Program-made: the position numbers and the translations under genes
Source of the DNA: VGBV01 sp963780395
GTDB lineage: Bacteria; Actinomycetota; Thermoleophilia; Solirubrobacterales; 70-9
NCBI GenBank assembly: GCA_963780395.1
Contig: CAWABY010000003.1
Span: 207,954 to 271,953 of the forward strand
DNA length: 64,000 nt
Reading direction: 5' to 3'
The notes under the pieces: generated by a model
Seen by the model: the letters and a program-made list of their open reading frames with translations, nothing else
The model's database searches: none
Told to the model about the DNA's origin: nothing
Part shown: piece after piece, positions 8,935-16,323 of the stretch
How the letters are laid out: each line of letters opens with the position of its first letter
Numbering within the stretch: position 1 is the first letter of the stretch

Positions 8935-10575
8935 GTGCGATCAATTCACGGTGTGTATTCAGCCGGACGGGTAGTCCGGCTCGGGGGGTTGGCCGCGCTT
9001 ACGCTGCTCGCGATCTGGGGGATCGGACCCGCGCAGGCTGACGCGGCACGCTGCGGGGGCCAGAAGGCTGACGTGGTCGGCGGTGGCGGCGGCAACGTGC
9101 TCAAGTCCGACAAGCACGGCGTGCAGGTGATCGTCGGTGGGGCCGGCGACGACCTCATCATCTCCAAGCGCAACAAGGACATCATCTGCGGCGGCCCCGG
9201 CAACGACCGCATCTTCTCGGGCACCGGCCGCGACAAGGTCTATGGCGAGGCGGGGGACGACTTCATCGACGAGGGACCCGGCTCCGGCAAGGCGTGGGGG
9301 AACGGCGGCAACGACACCATGATCGGCGGGGGCGGCGGCGAGAACATGCGCGGGGGCCCCGGCGACGACCGCCTCTTCGGCGAGATCCAGGACGACGACA
9401 TGTTCGGCGACGCCGGCAACGACCTGCTGGTAGGCGGCCAGGGGACCGACAAGATGGCGGGTGGCAGCGGCGACGACTGGACGCGCGGCGACACCAACCA
9501 GGACAGGTACATGGGTGACGCCGGCATCGACACCGCAAGCTTCGCCACCGCGACCCCACCCGGCCCGCTTCCGAACCGGGACGGCGTCGTCGTCCAGCTC
9601 GGTTCCGGCAGCGCTCAGGGAGATGACTCCCAGGAGACGCTGGCCGGGGTCGAGAACGTGGTCGGCTCGATCTTCTCTGACCAGCTCACGGGCGCCGGCG
9701 GAGGCTTCGTCCGCGGCCTCGGTGGCGGCGACGATTGCAGCGGCTTCACCAGCGAGCTCTGCCCGGGCAACGTCGGGGGCGCGCCGGTCGCCTACGTCGC
9801 GAACGCTGACAGCCCCGACCCGGGCGTGGTCGTCTACGGCGGGGCGGGCCCAGATGACGTCACCGTGAGCCAGGGCCCCAGCGGCATGCAGATTTCCGGG
9901 TCCTCGATCGGCGCGGGCCCCGGCTGCTCGGCCTCCGGCGGAGCCGTGGTCTGCCCCCGGCCAAGCGTCGAGTTCGGCTACGTGCTGCTCTGGGGCGGCG
10001 ACGGCAACGACACGCTCAACGTCGGTGGCGGGCTCTCGGTCACGACAGGGGTCAAGGGCGACGGCGGCCCCGGCAACGACGTCCTCAACGGGGGTCCCGC
10101 GGCCGACGTGCTCTTCCCCGGCGCCAGCGGCTCCGACCGCCTGGTCGGCGGCCAGGGCGACGACGCGCTCGCCGGGCGCCCCGGGGGCGGCGACGTCCTG
10201 GTCGGCGGGCCCGGAAACGACAACCTCGCCACCGACGACGCCTGCGCGGGCCATACCTACGACGGTGGTCCCGGCGGCGCCGACGTCGCCGGGTTCGCCC
10301 AGGCGAGCGAGGGCGCCGGCGTCAAGGCAGAGCTCGGCGGCACGGGCATCAGGCGCGGCGCCGGCGGCTGTTCCCCAACCCGGATCCAGAACAACCTCGA
10401 GGTGCTCGAGGGCAGCCGCAACAACGACATCCTCGATGGAAACGGCGGGGCTGACCTGGTCATCGGCCGCGAGGGCAACGACGTGCTCGACGGGCGCTCC
10501 GGCCGCGACGAGCTGCGCGGCGACACCGGCAACGACAGCTGCCCGGACCCCACCGCGACCAAGAGCAGCTGCTAG
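8935..10575 (+). CDS. Secreted RTX-like calcium-binding repeat protein, copy 2
   Basis: Paralogue of the preceding gene with the same domain order and all ten cysteines in the same positions. I chose the GTG at 8935: it is preceded by an AAAGGCGAG-type ribosome site and gives 546 aa against 545 in copy 1, whereas the longer in-frame extension to 8737 would overlap copy 1. The signal peptide is about residues 10-32 (LGGLAALTLLAIWGIGPAQA). The conserved blocks GEIQDDxMFGxxGxDLLVGGQG, SFATATPP, HTYDGGPG and RDELRGDxGND appear in both copies. The gene ends at a strong nested dyad. No secretion ATPase or dedicated exporter adjoins it. Confidence 0.85.
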   Translation: MRSIHGVYSAGRVVRLGGLAALTLLAIWGIGPAQADAARCGGQKADVVGGGGGNVLKSDKHGVQVIVGGAGDDLIISKRNKDIICGGPGNDRIFSGTGRDKVYGEAGDDFIDEGPGSGKAWGNGGNDTMIGGGGGENMRGGPGDDRLFGEIQDDDMFGDAGNDLLVGGQGTDKMAGGSGDDWTRGDTNQDRYMGDAGIDTASFATATPPGPLPNRDGVVVQLGSGSAQGDDSQETLAGVENVVGSIFSDQLTGAGGGFVRGLGGGDDCSGFTSELCPGNVGGAPVAYVANADSPDPGVVVYGGAGPDDVTVSQGPSGMQISGSSIGAGPGCSASGGAVVCPRPSVEFGYVLLWGGDGNDTLNVGGGLSVTTGVKGDGGPGNDVLNGGPAADVLFPGASGSDRLVGGQGDDALAGRPGGGDVLVGGPGNDNLATDDACAGHTYDGGPGGADVAGFAQASEGAGVKAELGGTGIRRGAGGCSPTRIQNNLEVLEGSRNNDILDGNGGADLVIGREGNDVLDGRSGRDELRGDTGNDSCPDPTATKSSC

Positions 10576-10649
10576 CAACCGCAAGGCCGCTGGCTTTGGA
10601 GCGGCTGCCTAGCAGCCGCGACTCATGTCGAGCGGCCGCCAGCGGTTGC
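10575..10649. terminator. Large nested dyad, probable bidirectional terminator
   Basis: Nested perfect inverted repeats: outer arms GCAACCGC (10575-10582) and GCGGTTGC (10642-10649), overlapping arms CCGCTGGC (10587-10594) and GCCAGCGG (10638-10645), and an inner hairpin GCGGCTGC (10601-10608) with GCAGCCGC (10612-10619). It lies between two convergent genes. Confidence 0.65.
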
Positions 10650-10688
10650 GACTGACGGCGAAGCCGGTCCACACGCGCCGGCCCGGAG

Positions 10689-11405
10689 TCAGAGGCCGAG
10701 CGAGCGCTCGGCCTCGGTGATGCGCTCGCCGAGCTTCTCGGCCTGGTGGTTCGGCAGCTCCGCGAGGGCCTCGCGGGCCGCCCGGAGGCCGAAGCGTGCC
10801 TCCTCGATGCGGCCCTGCTGGATGTCGAGGCGCGCCCGTTCCAGCAGGGTCTCGGCGGGATGGACGCTCTCGCGGCCCGAGAGCACGGCCGCGACCCGCT
10901 CCTGCGGATCGACGTTGTCGAGGCGCCCCGAGCGCGGGCGCGCCAGCTCCCGCGCCTCGCGCCAGCGCCCCTCCGCGATCTCGTCCCCGTCGCCGAAGCC
11001 GACCCGGATCGCCAGGGCCCGAGTGGCTCCGACGTCCTGGACCAGCGGGTCGCGGGCTCCGGCCCGCGCGGCGTTGAGAGCATGGTTGATCAGCACCGTC
11101 GCCGCGCGGACCTCGTCGGCACGCCGCCGCGCGTCACCCGCGGTCGCCTCGAGCCAGCGCTCCGCCTCGGACTCGCCATCGAAGCGCTCGGCCAGCGCGA
11201 CCGTGACGAGGCTGACGGGAGTCGACTCGTCCTCGTCCGGGTCGACGGGACGAGTCCGCCGGGCCAGGCGTCCCGGTGGCTTCGGGGCACCGAAGACCTG
11301 CACGATCAGCACGCGGTCCCCCGCCTCATCGCGCGCGAGGTAGCGCCCTTCAGGGAGCCCGATGAGACCGGCGAACTCGAGCTGCACGAACGGGATCAGC
11401 GCCAT
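10689..11405 (-). CDS. Conserved hypothetical protein
   Basis: 238 aa, no signal peptide and no membrane helix. The first 45 residues (FVQLEFAGLIGLPEGRYLAR, then DRVLIVQVFGAPKPP) look like a small beta domain. The rest is Arg/Glu/Ala-rich and mostly helical, including RRRADEVRAATVLINHALNA and ALAELPNHQAEKLGERITEA. I do not recognise the family. TAGGGT (11412-11417 on the complementary strand) precedes the ATG by 6 bases, a clean leaderless promoter. It is convergent with the RTX pair across the dyad at 10575-10649. Confidence 0.75.
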   Translation of the reverse strand: MALIPFVQLEFAGLIGLPEGRYLARDEAGDRVLIVQVFGAPKPPGRLARRTRPVDPDEDESTPVSLVTVALAERFDGESEAERWLEATAGDARRRADEVRAATVLINHALNAARAGARDPLVQDVGATRALAIRVGFGDGDEIAEGRWREARELARPRSGRLDNVDPQERVAAVLSGRESVHPAETLLERARLDIQQGRIEEARFGLRAAREALAELPNHQAEKLGERITEAERSLGL

Positions 11406-11545
11406 CGCCGCACCCTAGACCGCCCGCGCTGCTGCGAATGGACACTTTGACCCCCTATAGGCGGCAAAACCGTACATCCGTCGCGATCGAAAGAGCCGCG
11501 CCGTGGCGGACGACCTTCATTGCCGGGTTTGGACCCTGGCGCGCG

Positions 11546-14014
11546 CTACTCGCCGCGGTGGGCTTCTGAGCCGCGCTCGATCTCGGCGGGCGTGGGGATC
11601 TCGCGCTTGCCGGCCGGCAGCGAGGCCTCGGAGGGCTTGGCCGGCACCTCGGGGTTCTCGATCTCGCCGAGGCGGTTGATCAGCCGCTCCCACTGGTCGG
11701 GCTTCAGCACCTGGGCGAGCTGGTCGAAGGGCTTGCCGGCGCCGTAGGTGGGCGTGAAGCCGACGTGGATGTGGTCGTCGTGGTCGCCCATCGCGAAGGT
11801 GGGGCCGCCGAACTCCATCAGCGTGATGATCTGGGCCGGGCGCATCGTGCCCTGCAGCTTCAGCAGGTCGCGCACCACGGCCTCGGTGATCGAGCCGGGG
11901 CCCTGGTTGCCCAGGATCGGCAGCCCGTTCACCTGGGCGATGTCGACGGCGTTGCCCGAGGAGTGGGCCGAGACGTTGCCCGAGGAGGTGTAGAAGCTGT
12001 GGCCGCACTTGAGCGAGGTCAGCGTCAGGCGGTAGCCGCGCTCGGCCAGGTACTCGAGCGTGGCCAGGATGCGGCGGTCGATCTGGCCCGACTCGACGTC
12101 TGAGCGCCCGCAGGAGTAGATCTCGATCCGCGGGTCCGCCAGCACCCGCTGGGCCAGCACCTCCTTGCTCATCAGCAGGATCTGGCCGATCGTCGCCTCC
12201 GAGCCGAACGGGTCCTTGCCGGCGGCGCGGTAGATCGCGGTCGTCTCCAGCAGCTTCCAGCCGTCAAGGATCGGCTTCGGGTCGATCCGCGGCGCGCCGC
12301 GGCCGGCGGGCTGGATCTCGAAGTGGACGTGCGGAGCGCCGGCGCCGAGCTGCCCGATGCGGCCGAGCACGGTGCCGCCGGTGACCTTGGAGCCGACCCG
12401 CAGCCGGCGCAGCTCCATCGTCTCGGAGTCGAACTTAAAGGCGCTTGAGAAGTAGCTCTTGAAGGTCTCATAGCCCGGCACCCGCTCGCCCAGCAGGCTG
12501 TTGAGCTGGCCGCTCACGCCGGCGCTCTTGACGTTTGCGGGGCGCTCGGGCAGGGCGAAGAGGCGCTGGCGGAGCTCCTCGGTGTTGAGGGGCGCCGCCG
12601 CCTTCGGCTCGGGGGCCGGCTTCGCGGCGGGCTCGGAGTCGTTGGCGCCGGCGCTGGCGGCCGACCCGGGCCGGGTCTCGGACTTGTCGTTGGCGACGAT
12701 CTCGAAGTCCTTGGCGGTCAGCGCCTTCTGCTTCGGCACCGGGTGGAGCTCCGAGAGCTCGCCCAGCTGCGCGTAGGTGTAGCGGTTGCCGTAGGCGTCG
12801 GTCAGGACGACGAAGCGGCCGAGGCGGGGGCTCTCGCCGAGCTTGGTGATGACGCCGTCGTTGACCGCCACCACCGGAGCGTTAACCCTCGAGTAGATGT
12901 TGATGCCGCGGCGGGTGGGGCTGGCGGCGACGACGTCGGCGGCGTTGCCCGCTTCGGCGCGGGCGGTCTCAGAGCGCTTCTGGGCCTCGCGCTCGGAGAT
13001 GTCGTCGGCGTAGCGGGCGTCGGCTGCGACCGGGAAGTGGGCGCCCTCGGTGAGCCCGGTGAGCGAGCCGACCAGGTCGTCGGGCAGCTTCGCGTACTGG
13101 TTGGCGTAGAGCAGGACCTCGTCCACGTACCAGTCGGCGTGGTTGTAGGCGAAGATCGCTTCGCGCAGGTTCTCCTCGGCGCCCGCCGCCTTCAGGTAGC
13201 GGCCGGCGGCGCAGATCGCGTCGACGGGGTTGTAGGGGTCCTTGCGCCCGTCCTCGTTGGCGTCGACCCCGTAGGCCTCCCAGCTCGAGGGGATGAACTG
13301 CATCCAGCCGAGGGCCCCGGCCGAGGAGACGTTCAGGTTGGTGCCGAAGGCGGTCTCGATGCGGTTGATCGAGGCCAGCACCTGCCACGGCACCCCGTAC
13401 TCGGTGCCGCAGGCCTGGTAGATCGGCAGCAGGAAGGGCGGGATCTCGAACTGGTCGATGACGAAGTTGGGGACGCCGATCGGGGCGGCGCCGAACTGGG
13501 CGATGGTGAGGCCCGGGTTGGAGTTGGAGGGCGAGCCGTCGGGGTTTCGGATCGGCTCGGATTGGAACTTCTCGCGCTCGGCCTCGCCCTGGACGGCGCC
13601 GCCCTTGGGGGCCTTCTGGCCGAAGAGGCCGGAGCCGGGGGCGCCGCCCTTCTGCTTCTTGGCCCCCTTGGGGCCCTTGGCGCCGGGGGCGCCGGGGCCG
13701 AGCTGGCCGCCGCCGCCGTCGCCGGAGCCGCCGCCCCCGCCGGCGCCGCCGGAGCCGCCGGTGCCGCCGGCGGGGGCGGGGGGCGGGTTGTACTCGTCGC
13801 CGTCCAGCGGGCCGCTGCAGCCGGGGTCTGCGAGGTCGGTCCTGGCGTCGCCGTCGTTGTCGGCGAGGTCGGCGCAGGCGGGCAGGGCGCCACCGGTGGG
13901 GACCTGCACCTTCGCGCCGCCGCCCAGATCCACCGGCGCCGAGCCCGCCGCGCCCGCCGCGATCACGGCCACGGCCGAGCCAAGCGCGATGGTGAGTAGA
14001 AGCCTCTTCGTCAT
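11546..14014 (-). CDS. Secreted three-module cell-wall hydrolase: lytic transglycosylase, M23-like, M15-like
   Basis: 822 aa. After a signal peptide (1-25) come an Asp-rich calcium-type segment (ADNDGDARTDLADPG) and a long Gly/Pro/Lys linker. Module 1 (about 185-310) is a lytic transglycosylase, with catalytic Glu220 in NRIETAFG and GALGWMQFIPSSW. Module 2 is LytM/M23-like but split: residues 369-420 and 538-570 flank an insert of about 115 residues. HVH (562-564) is kept, but the usual H-x-x-x-D is RRGIN, so it is probably not catalytic. Module 3 (about 630-755) is M15-like, with His684 and Asp691 in SAHSSGNAVD and HIH at 748-750. The architecture suggests septal or wall remodelling. Confidence 0.85.
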   Translation of the reverse strand: MTKRLLLTIALGSAVAVIAAGAAGSAPVDLGGGAKVQVPTGGALPACADLADNDGDARTDLADPGCSGPLDGDEYNPPPAPAGGTGGSGGAGGGGGSGDGGGGQLGPGAPGAKGPKGAKKQKGGAPGSGLFGQKAPKGGAVQGEAEREKFQSEPIRNPDGSPSNSNPGLTIAQFGAAPIGVPNFVIDQFEIPPFLLPIYQACGTEYGVPWQVLASINRIETAFGTNLNVSSAGALGWMQFIPSSWEAYGVDANEDGRKDPYNPVDAICAAGRYLKAAGAEENLREAIFAYNHADWYVDEVLLYANQYAKLPDDLVGSLTGLTEGAHFPVAADARYADDISEREAQKRSETARAEAGNAADVVAASPTRRGINIYSRVNAPVVAVNDGVITKLGESPRLGRFVVLTDAYGNRYTYAQLGELSELHPVPKQKALTAKDFEIVANDKSETRPGSAASAGANDSEPAAKPAPEPKAAAPLNTEELRQRLFALPERPANVKSAGVSGQLNSLLGERVPGYETFKSYFSSAFKFDSETMELRRLRVGSKVTGGTVLGRIGQLGAGAPHVHFEIQPAGRGAPRIDPKPILDGWKLLETTAIYRAAGKDPFGSEATIGQILLMSKEVLAQRVLADPRIEIYSCGRSDVESGQIDRRILATLEYLAERGYRLTLTSLKCGHSFYTSSGNVSAHSSGNAVDIAQVNGLPILGNQGPGSITEAVVRDLLKLQGTMRPAQIITLMEFGGPTFAMGDHDDHIHVGFTPTYGAGKPFDQLAQVLKPDQWERLINRLGEIENPEVPAKPSEASLPAGKREIPTPAEIERGSEAHRGE

Positions 14015-14204
14015 TAAGTAGTACCCCGCCCGAAGGCAGGTCCAACGCTACTGGGTCACTCTCCGCCTTGCAACGGACAACCCGCGTGCCTGAAACCTAT
14101 CTCAGCGCAGGGGCGGATTTATGAAGGGTTTGTGTGCACTTCGGTGCCCAGCTGAGACGCCGTTTGGACGTCCGATCGCCCCCGCGGTAACGTGGCCGCG
14201 AGCC

Positions 14205-14525
14205 ATGGACGAGAGCACAGACGAAGGCCTCGGGGACCGGTCCTCGGCGCGCGGAGAGAGCGCTCTGGGGGACCTGGCGCAGGCGCTGCTCGACAACCCC
14301 TGGCTGAAGGAGGCGCTGCACCTCGCCTTCGAGGCCCGAGACCGCGCCTCGGTCGCCGGAACCCAGGCGATCCGCGGCCTCAACCTCCCGACCGCTGCGG
14401 ACACCGACCGCCTCGAGCGCCGCCTGCGGGCGGTCTCGGAGCGGCTCGAGTCGGTCGAGGACGCCCTCGACGCCGTCGCGCGCGAGCTGGCCGAGCTGCG
14501 TCGTCGGCCGTCCCCAAAGGGCTAG
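14205..14525 (+). CDS. Small helical (phasin-like) protein
   Basis: 106 aa. I chose the ATG at 14205 because TAACGT (14188-14193) lies 11 bases upstream; the frame is open further 5' but without promoter support. An acidic N-terminus precedes a segment LAQALLDNPWLKEALHLAFE and a C-terminal coiled coil RLERRLRAVSERLESVEDAL, ending in SPKG. Similar short proteins in actinobacteria are compared with phasins. The gene at 15288 has the same layout and the same PKG ending, so both may belong to one family. A bidirectional terminator follows. Confidence 0.65.
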   Translation: MDESTDEGLGDRSSARGESALGDLAQALLDNPWLKEALHLAFEARDRASVAGTQAIRGLNLPTAADTDRLERRLRAVSERLESVEDALDAVARELAELRRRPSPKG

Positions 14526-14546
14526 CCCTCGACTCACGCTCGAGGG
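14526..14546. terminator. Bidirectional terminator
   Basis: CCCTCGA (14526-14532) and TCGAGGG (14540-14546) form a perfect 7-bp stem with a 7-base loop. It exactly fills the gap between two convergent stop codons. Confidence 0.7.
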
Positions 14547-15233
14547 TCAGTCGGCGAGCGCGGCCGCCGCCGCCCGGCCCATCCCCTCCACGGAAGCCTC
14601 GAGGGCCTCGGGCTCGATGCGGACGCGCTCGCCTCCCGGGAAGACGTCGGTGACGACGAGCAGACACGCGACGGCGACCCCGAGCCTGGCGCCGAGCGTG
14701 AACAAGGCGCAGGCCTCCATCTCGACCGCGGCGGCGCCCGCCTCGATCCAGCTTCCCCTGGGCGCATCGGAGTACTCGTAGAAGAGGTCGGTGGTGGCGA
14801 CCGTCGCCGCCCTGCCGGCCCCGGCGGCCTCGAGACGGCCCAGCAGCCCGTCATCGGCCGGTTGTGGCCCCTCGGCCCCCAGCGCCCTGCTGACCCCGTC
14901 CTCGGGCAGCGCCGCCTCGACCCGCAGCAGCTCGCCGAGCTCCAGCGACTCGTCGAGCGCACCGCAGGTGCCGACGCGGATCGCGCGGCGCACGCCCAGC
15001 TCGGCGAGCTCGTGCAGGACGATCGCAGCGCTCGGCCCACCCATGCCGGTCGACTGCACCGTCAGCGGCCGGCCCTCCGGGGTCTCGCCGCTGTATCCCC
15101 ACAGGCCCCGGTTGTGGTTGCTCATCAAGGGCTTGGTCAGCAGCAGCTGCGCCAGCGCCATCGCCCGGCCCGGGTCCCCCGGCAGCAGCGCGTCGGGGGC
15201 GAGCGGCTGAGACGGGAGAACGTGGGGCGGCAC
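14547..15233 (-). CDS. Nucleoside phosphorylase (purine/uridine phosphorylase family)
   Basis: 228 aa, PNP_UDP_1 fold; phosphorolysis of a nucleoside to base plus (deoxy)ribose 1-phosphate. Motifs are LPGDPGRA (phosphate site), NHNRGLWGYSG, STGMGGPSAAIVL, RVGTCGAL and VEMEACALF (sugar contact). The hexameric DeoD/Udp-like layout is clear, but substrate preference cannot be assigned. The GTG at 15233 follows TAGCGT (15242-15247 on the complementary strand) by 8 bases. It fits with the purine-salvage enzyme hpt at 19649. Confidence 0.88.
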   Translation of the reverse strand: MPPHVLPSQPLAPDALLPGDPGRAMALAQLLLTKPLMSNHNRGLWGYSGETPEGRPLTVQSTGMGGPSAAIVLHELAELGVRRAIRVGTCGALDESLELGELLRVEAALPEDGVSRALGAEGPQPADDGLLGRLEAAGAGRAATVATTDLFYEYSDAPRGSWIEAGAAAVEMEACALFTLGARLGVAVACLLVVTDVFPGGERVRIEPEALEASVEGMGRAAAAALAD

Positions 15234-15287
15234 GGCGGGGCACGCTAGACGAAGCGCCCTCGAACATCATTTACGCTGTCCGCGCCC

Positions 15288-15659
15288 GTGAAAGGTCCCG
15301 AACCGGATCCGGGAGGCGGCGCCTCCGAAGCCCTGCGCTCGGCGATCGAGCGGACCTTCGCGGCCACGGCGGGCTCGGCGGCCGACACGCGGGACCGGGC
15401 CGGCGAGCTGCTCGACGACGTCGCCCGCCGCGGCCAGGAGGCGCGCGACGATCTCAGCCGCCGCGGCCAGGAGGCGCGCGACGAGGTGGCCCGCCGCGGC
15501 CAGGAGGCCCGGCACGGGGTCGGCGATCGGATCGCCTCGGCGCTGGAGCGGCTGCGCGGCGTGGACGTGGACGCGATGCAGCGGGAGATAGACGGCCTCC
15601 GACGTCGCGTCGCCGACCTCGAGCAGCAGCTCAGGTCTAAGTCTAAGCCAAAGGGTTAG
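15288..15659 (+). CDS. Coiled-coil protein with 11-residue repeats
   Basis: 123 aa. The centre contains three 11-residue repeats built on RRGQEARD(D/E) (about residues 46-78), encoded by three 33-bp direct repeats. A C-terminal coiled coil (EIDGLRRRVADLEQQL) and a Lys-rich PKG end follow. Eleven-residue periodicity gives right-handed or amphipathic helices, as in lipid-surface or phasin-like proteins. GTG start; TACGCT (15272-15277) lies 10 bases upstream. The SCP2-like gene starts 2 bases after its stop, so the two form an operon. Function unknown; a lipid-associated role is inference. Confidence 0.75.
   Translation: MKGPEPDPGGGASEALRSAIERTFAATAGSAADTRDRAGELLDDVARRGQEARDDLSRRGQEARDEVARRGQEARHGVGDRIASALERLRGVDVDAMQREIDGLRRRVADLEQQLRSKSKPKG
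15424..15522 (+). repeat. Three 33-bp tandem direct repeats inside a coding region
   Basis: Units 15424-15456, 15457-15489 and 15490-15522 share the core CGCCGCGGCCAGGAGGC. Units 1 and 2 stay nearly identical beyond the core; unit 3 diverges after it. Each encodes one 11-residue helix repeat. Confidence 0.85.
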
Positions 15660-15661
15660 GG

Positions 15662-16087
15662 ATGGCGTCCGTCGTCTCGGCCAAGGAGCTCCGCAAGATC
15701 CTGGACGAGGTGATGACGGAGATCGACGCCGACCCGGACGACGGCTCGCGGATGCGGGCGGCGGCCGCTCCGCTGCGGCTGGAGTTCACCGACCTGAAGC
15801 TGGCGCTCAACATCTCGCGCGCCGACGACGGCCATCTCAGCTGGGACTTCAAGCAGCGCGCGGCGGCGCAGCCGAAGCTGGGCCTCAGCATGGAATCCGA
15901 GTTCGCCAACAGGCTGCTGCAGGGACGCGAGAACCCGGCGATCGCAATCGCGCGCGGCCGCCTGCATACGACGGTCGTCGACCCCTCCGCGGCCGTGCGG
16001 CTGTTCCCGGCGGTGAAGCCGCTGTTCGCGCGCTATCGGGAGCTGGTCTCGGAGAAGTACCCGCACCTGGCCGTCGGCGACGAGTAG
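15662..16087 (+). CDS. SCP2-like sterol/lipid-carrier domain protein
   Basis: 141 aa. It consists almost entirely of an SCP2-type fold, with strand segments LRLEFTDLKLALNISR and HLSWDFKQR, then a helix with NPAIAIARGRLHTTVVDP. Such domains bind hydrophobic ligands. The ATG follows the coiled-coil gene's stop by 2 bases, so translation is probably coupled. A second SCP2 domain occurs as the N-terminal part of the fusion at 60670. Ligand unknown. Confidence 0.75.
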   Translation: MASVVSAKELRKILDEVMTEIDADPDDGSRMRAAAAPLRLEFTDLKLALNISRADDGHLSWDFKQRAAAQPKLGLSMESEFANRLLQGRENPAIAIARGRLHTTVVDPSAAVRLFPAVKPLFARYRELVSEKYPHLAVGDE

Positions 16088-16104
16088 CCCAATCGCCGGG
16101 GGCA

Positions 16105-16133
16105 TTGACTTCGCGCGGGGGTGGGCGTAGTTT
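16105..16133 (+). promoter_or_regulatory. Sigma-70-type promoter of the MerR-cyclase gene
   Basis: TTGACT (16105-16110), a 17-base spacer and TAGTTT (16128-16133). This is the best matched -35/-10 pair that I see in the window. Transcription would begin near 16140, about 185 bases before the GTG at 16324. Confidence 0.6.
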
Positions 16134-16140
16134 CGTCACC

Positions 16141-16323
16141 AGCCGAAAAAGATTGGGCCACAAGTGGGCCCGGCTCCCCATCGTCCCCCGGCGACTGGGA
16201 CGAGGGGACGGGGCCCGCGAGGCGCACACGCGCCGCCGGCCGACGCAGCGGGCCGGATGCCCGCGGGCGACGGGGTCTCGCGACCCCGTCGCTCTATGTA
16301 GGGGGACCCCTCCGGAGGCGCCG
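16141..16323 (+). promoter_or_regulatory. Long structured 5' leader of the MerR-cyclase gene
   Basis: The leader holds successive inverted repeats: GGGCC/GGCCC near 16156-16172, GGCGC-acac-GCGCC, GCGGGC/GCCCGC, and a perfect 10-bp hairpin with arms CGACGGGGTC (16268-16277) and GACCCCGTCG (16282-16291). Just before the start codon, CCTCC and GGAGG are adjacent, so the ribosome site (16314-16318) can be sequestered. CCCC immediately before it can instead pair with the upstream GGGGG, giving a possible alternative fold. No known riboswitch class is recognised. Confidence 0.45.

Noticed and set aside
14015..14204. c-di-AMP (ydaO) riboswitch upstream of the wall-hydrolase gene
   Set aside because: Expected for actinobacterial wall hydrolases, but I could not find the conserved ydaO core on either strand. 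Only a short GCAC-TTCG-GTGC hairpin is present.
15424..15522. CRISPR-like repeats
   Set aside because: Repeats are directly adjacent without spacers and stay in one reading frame; they encode protein repeats.
16105..16323. Coding extension of the MerR-cyclase from a TTG at 16105
   Set aside because: That TTG is the -35 element, the translated stretch is Arg/Gly-rich with no homology character, and the GTG at 16324 has GGAGG upstream and begins the MerR domain.
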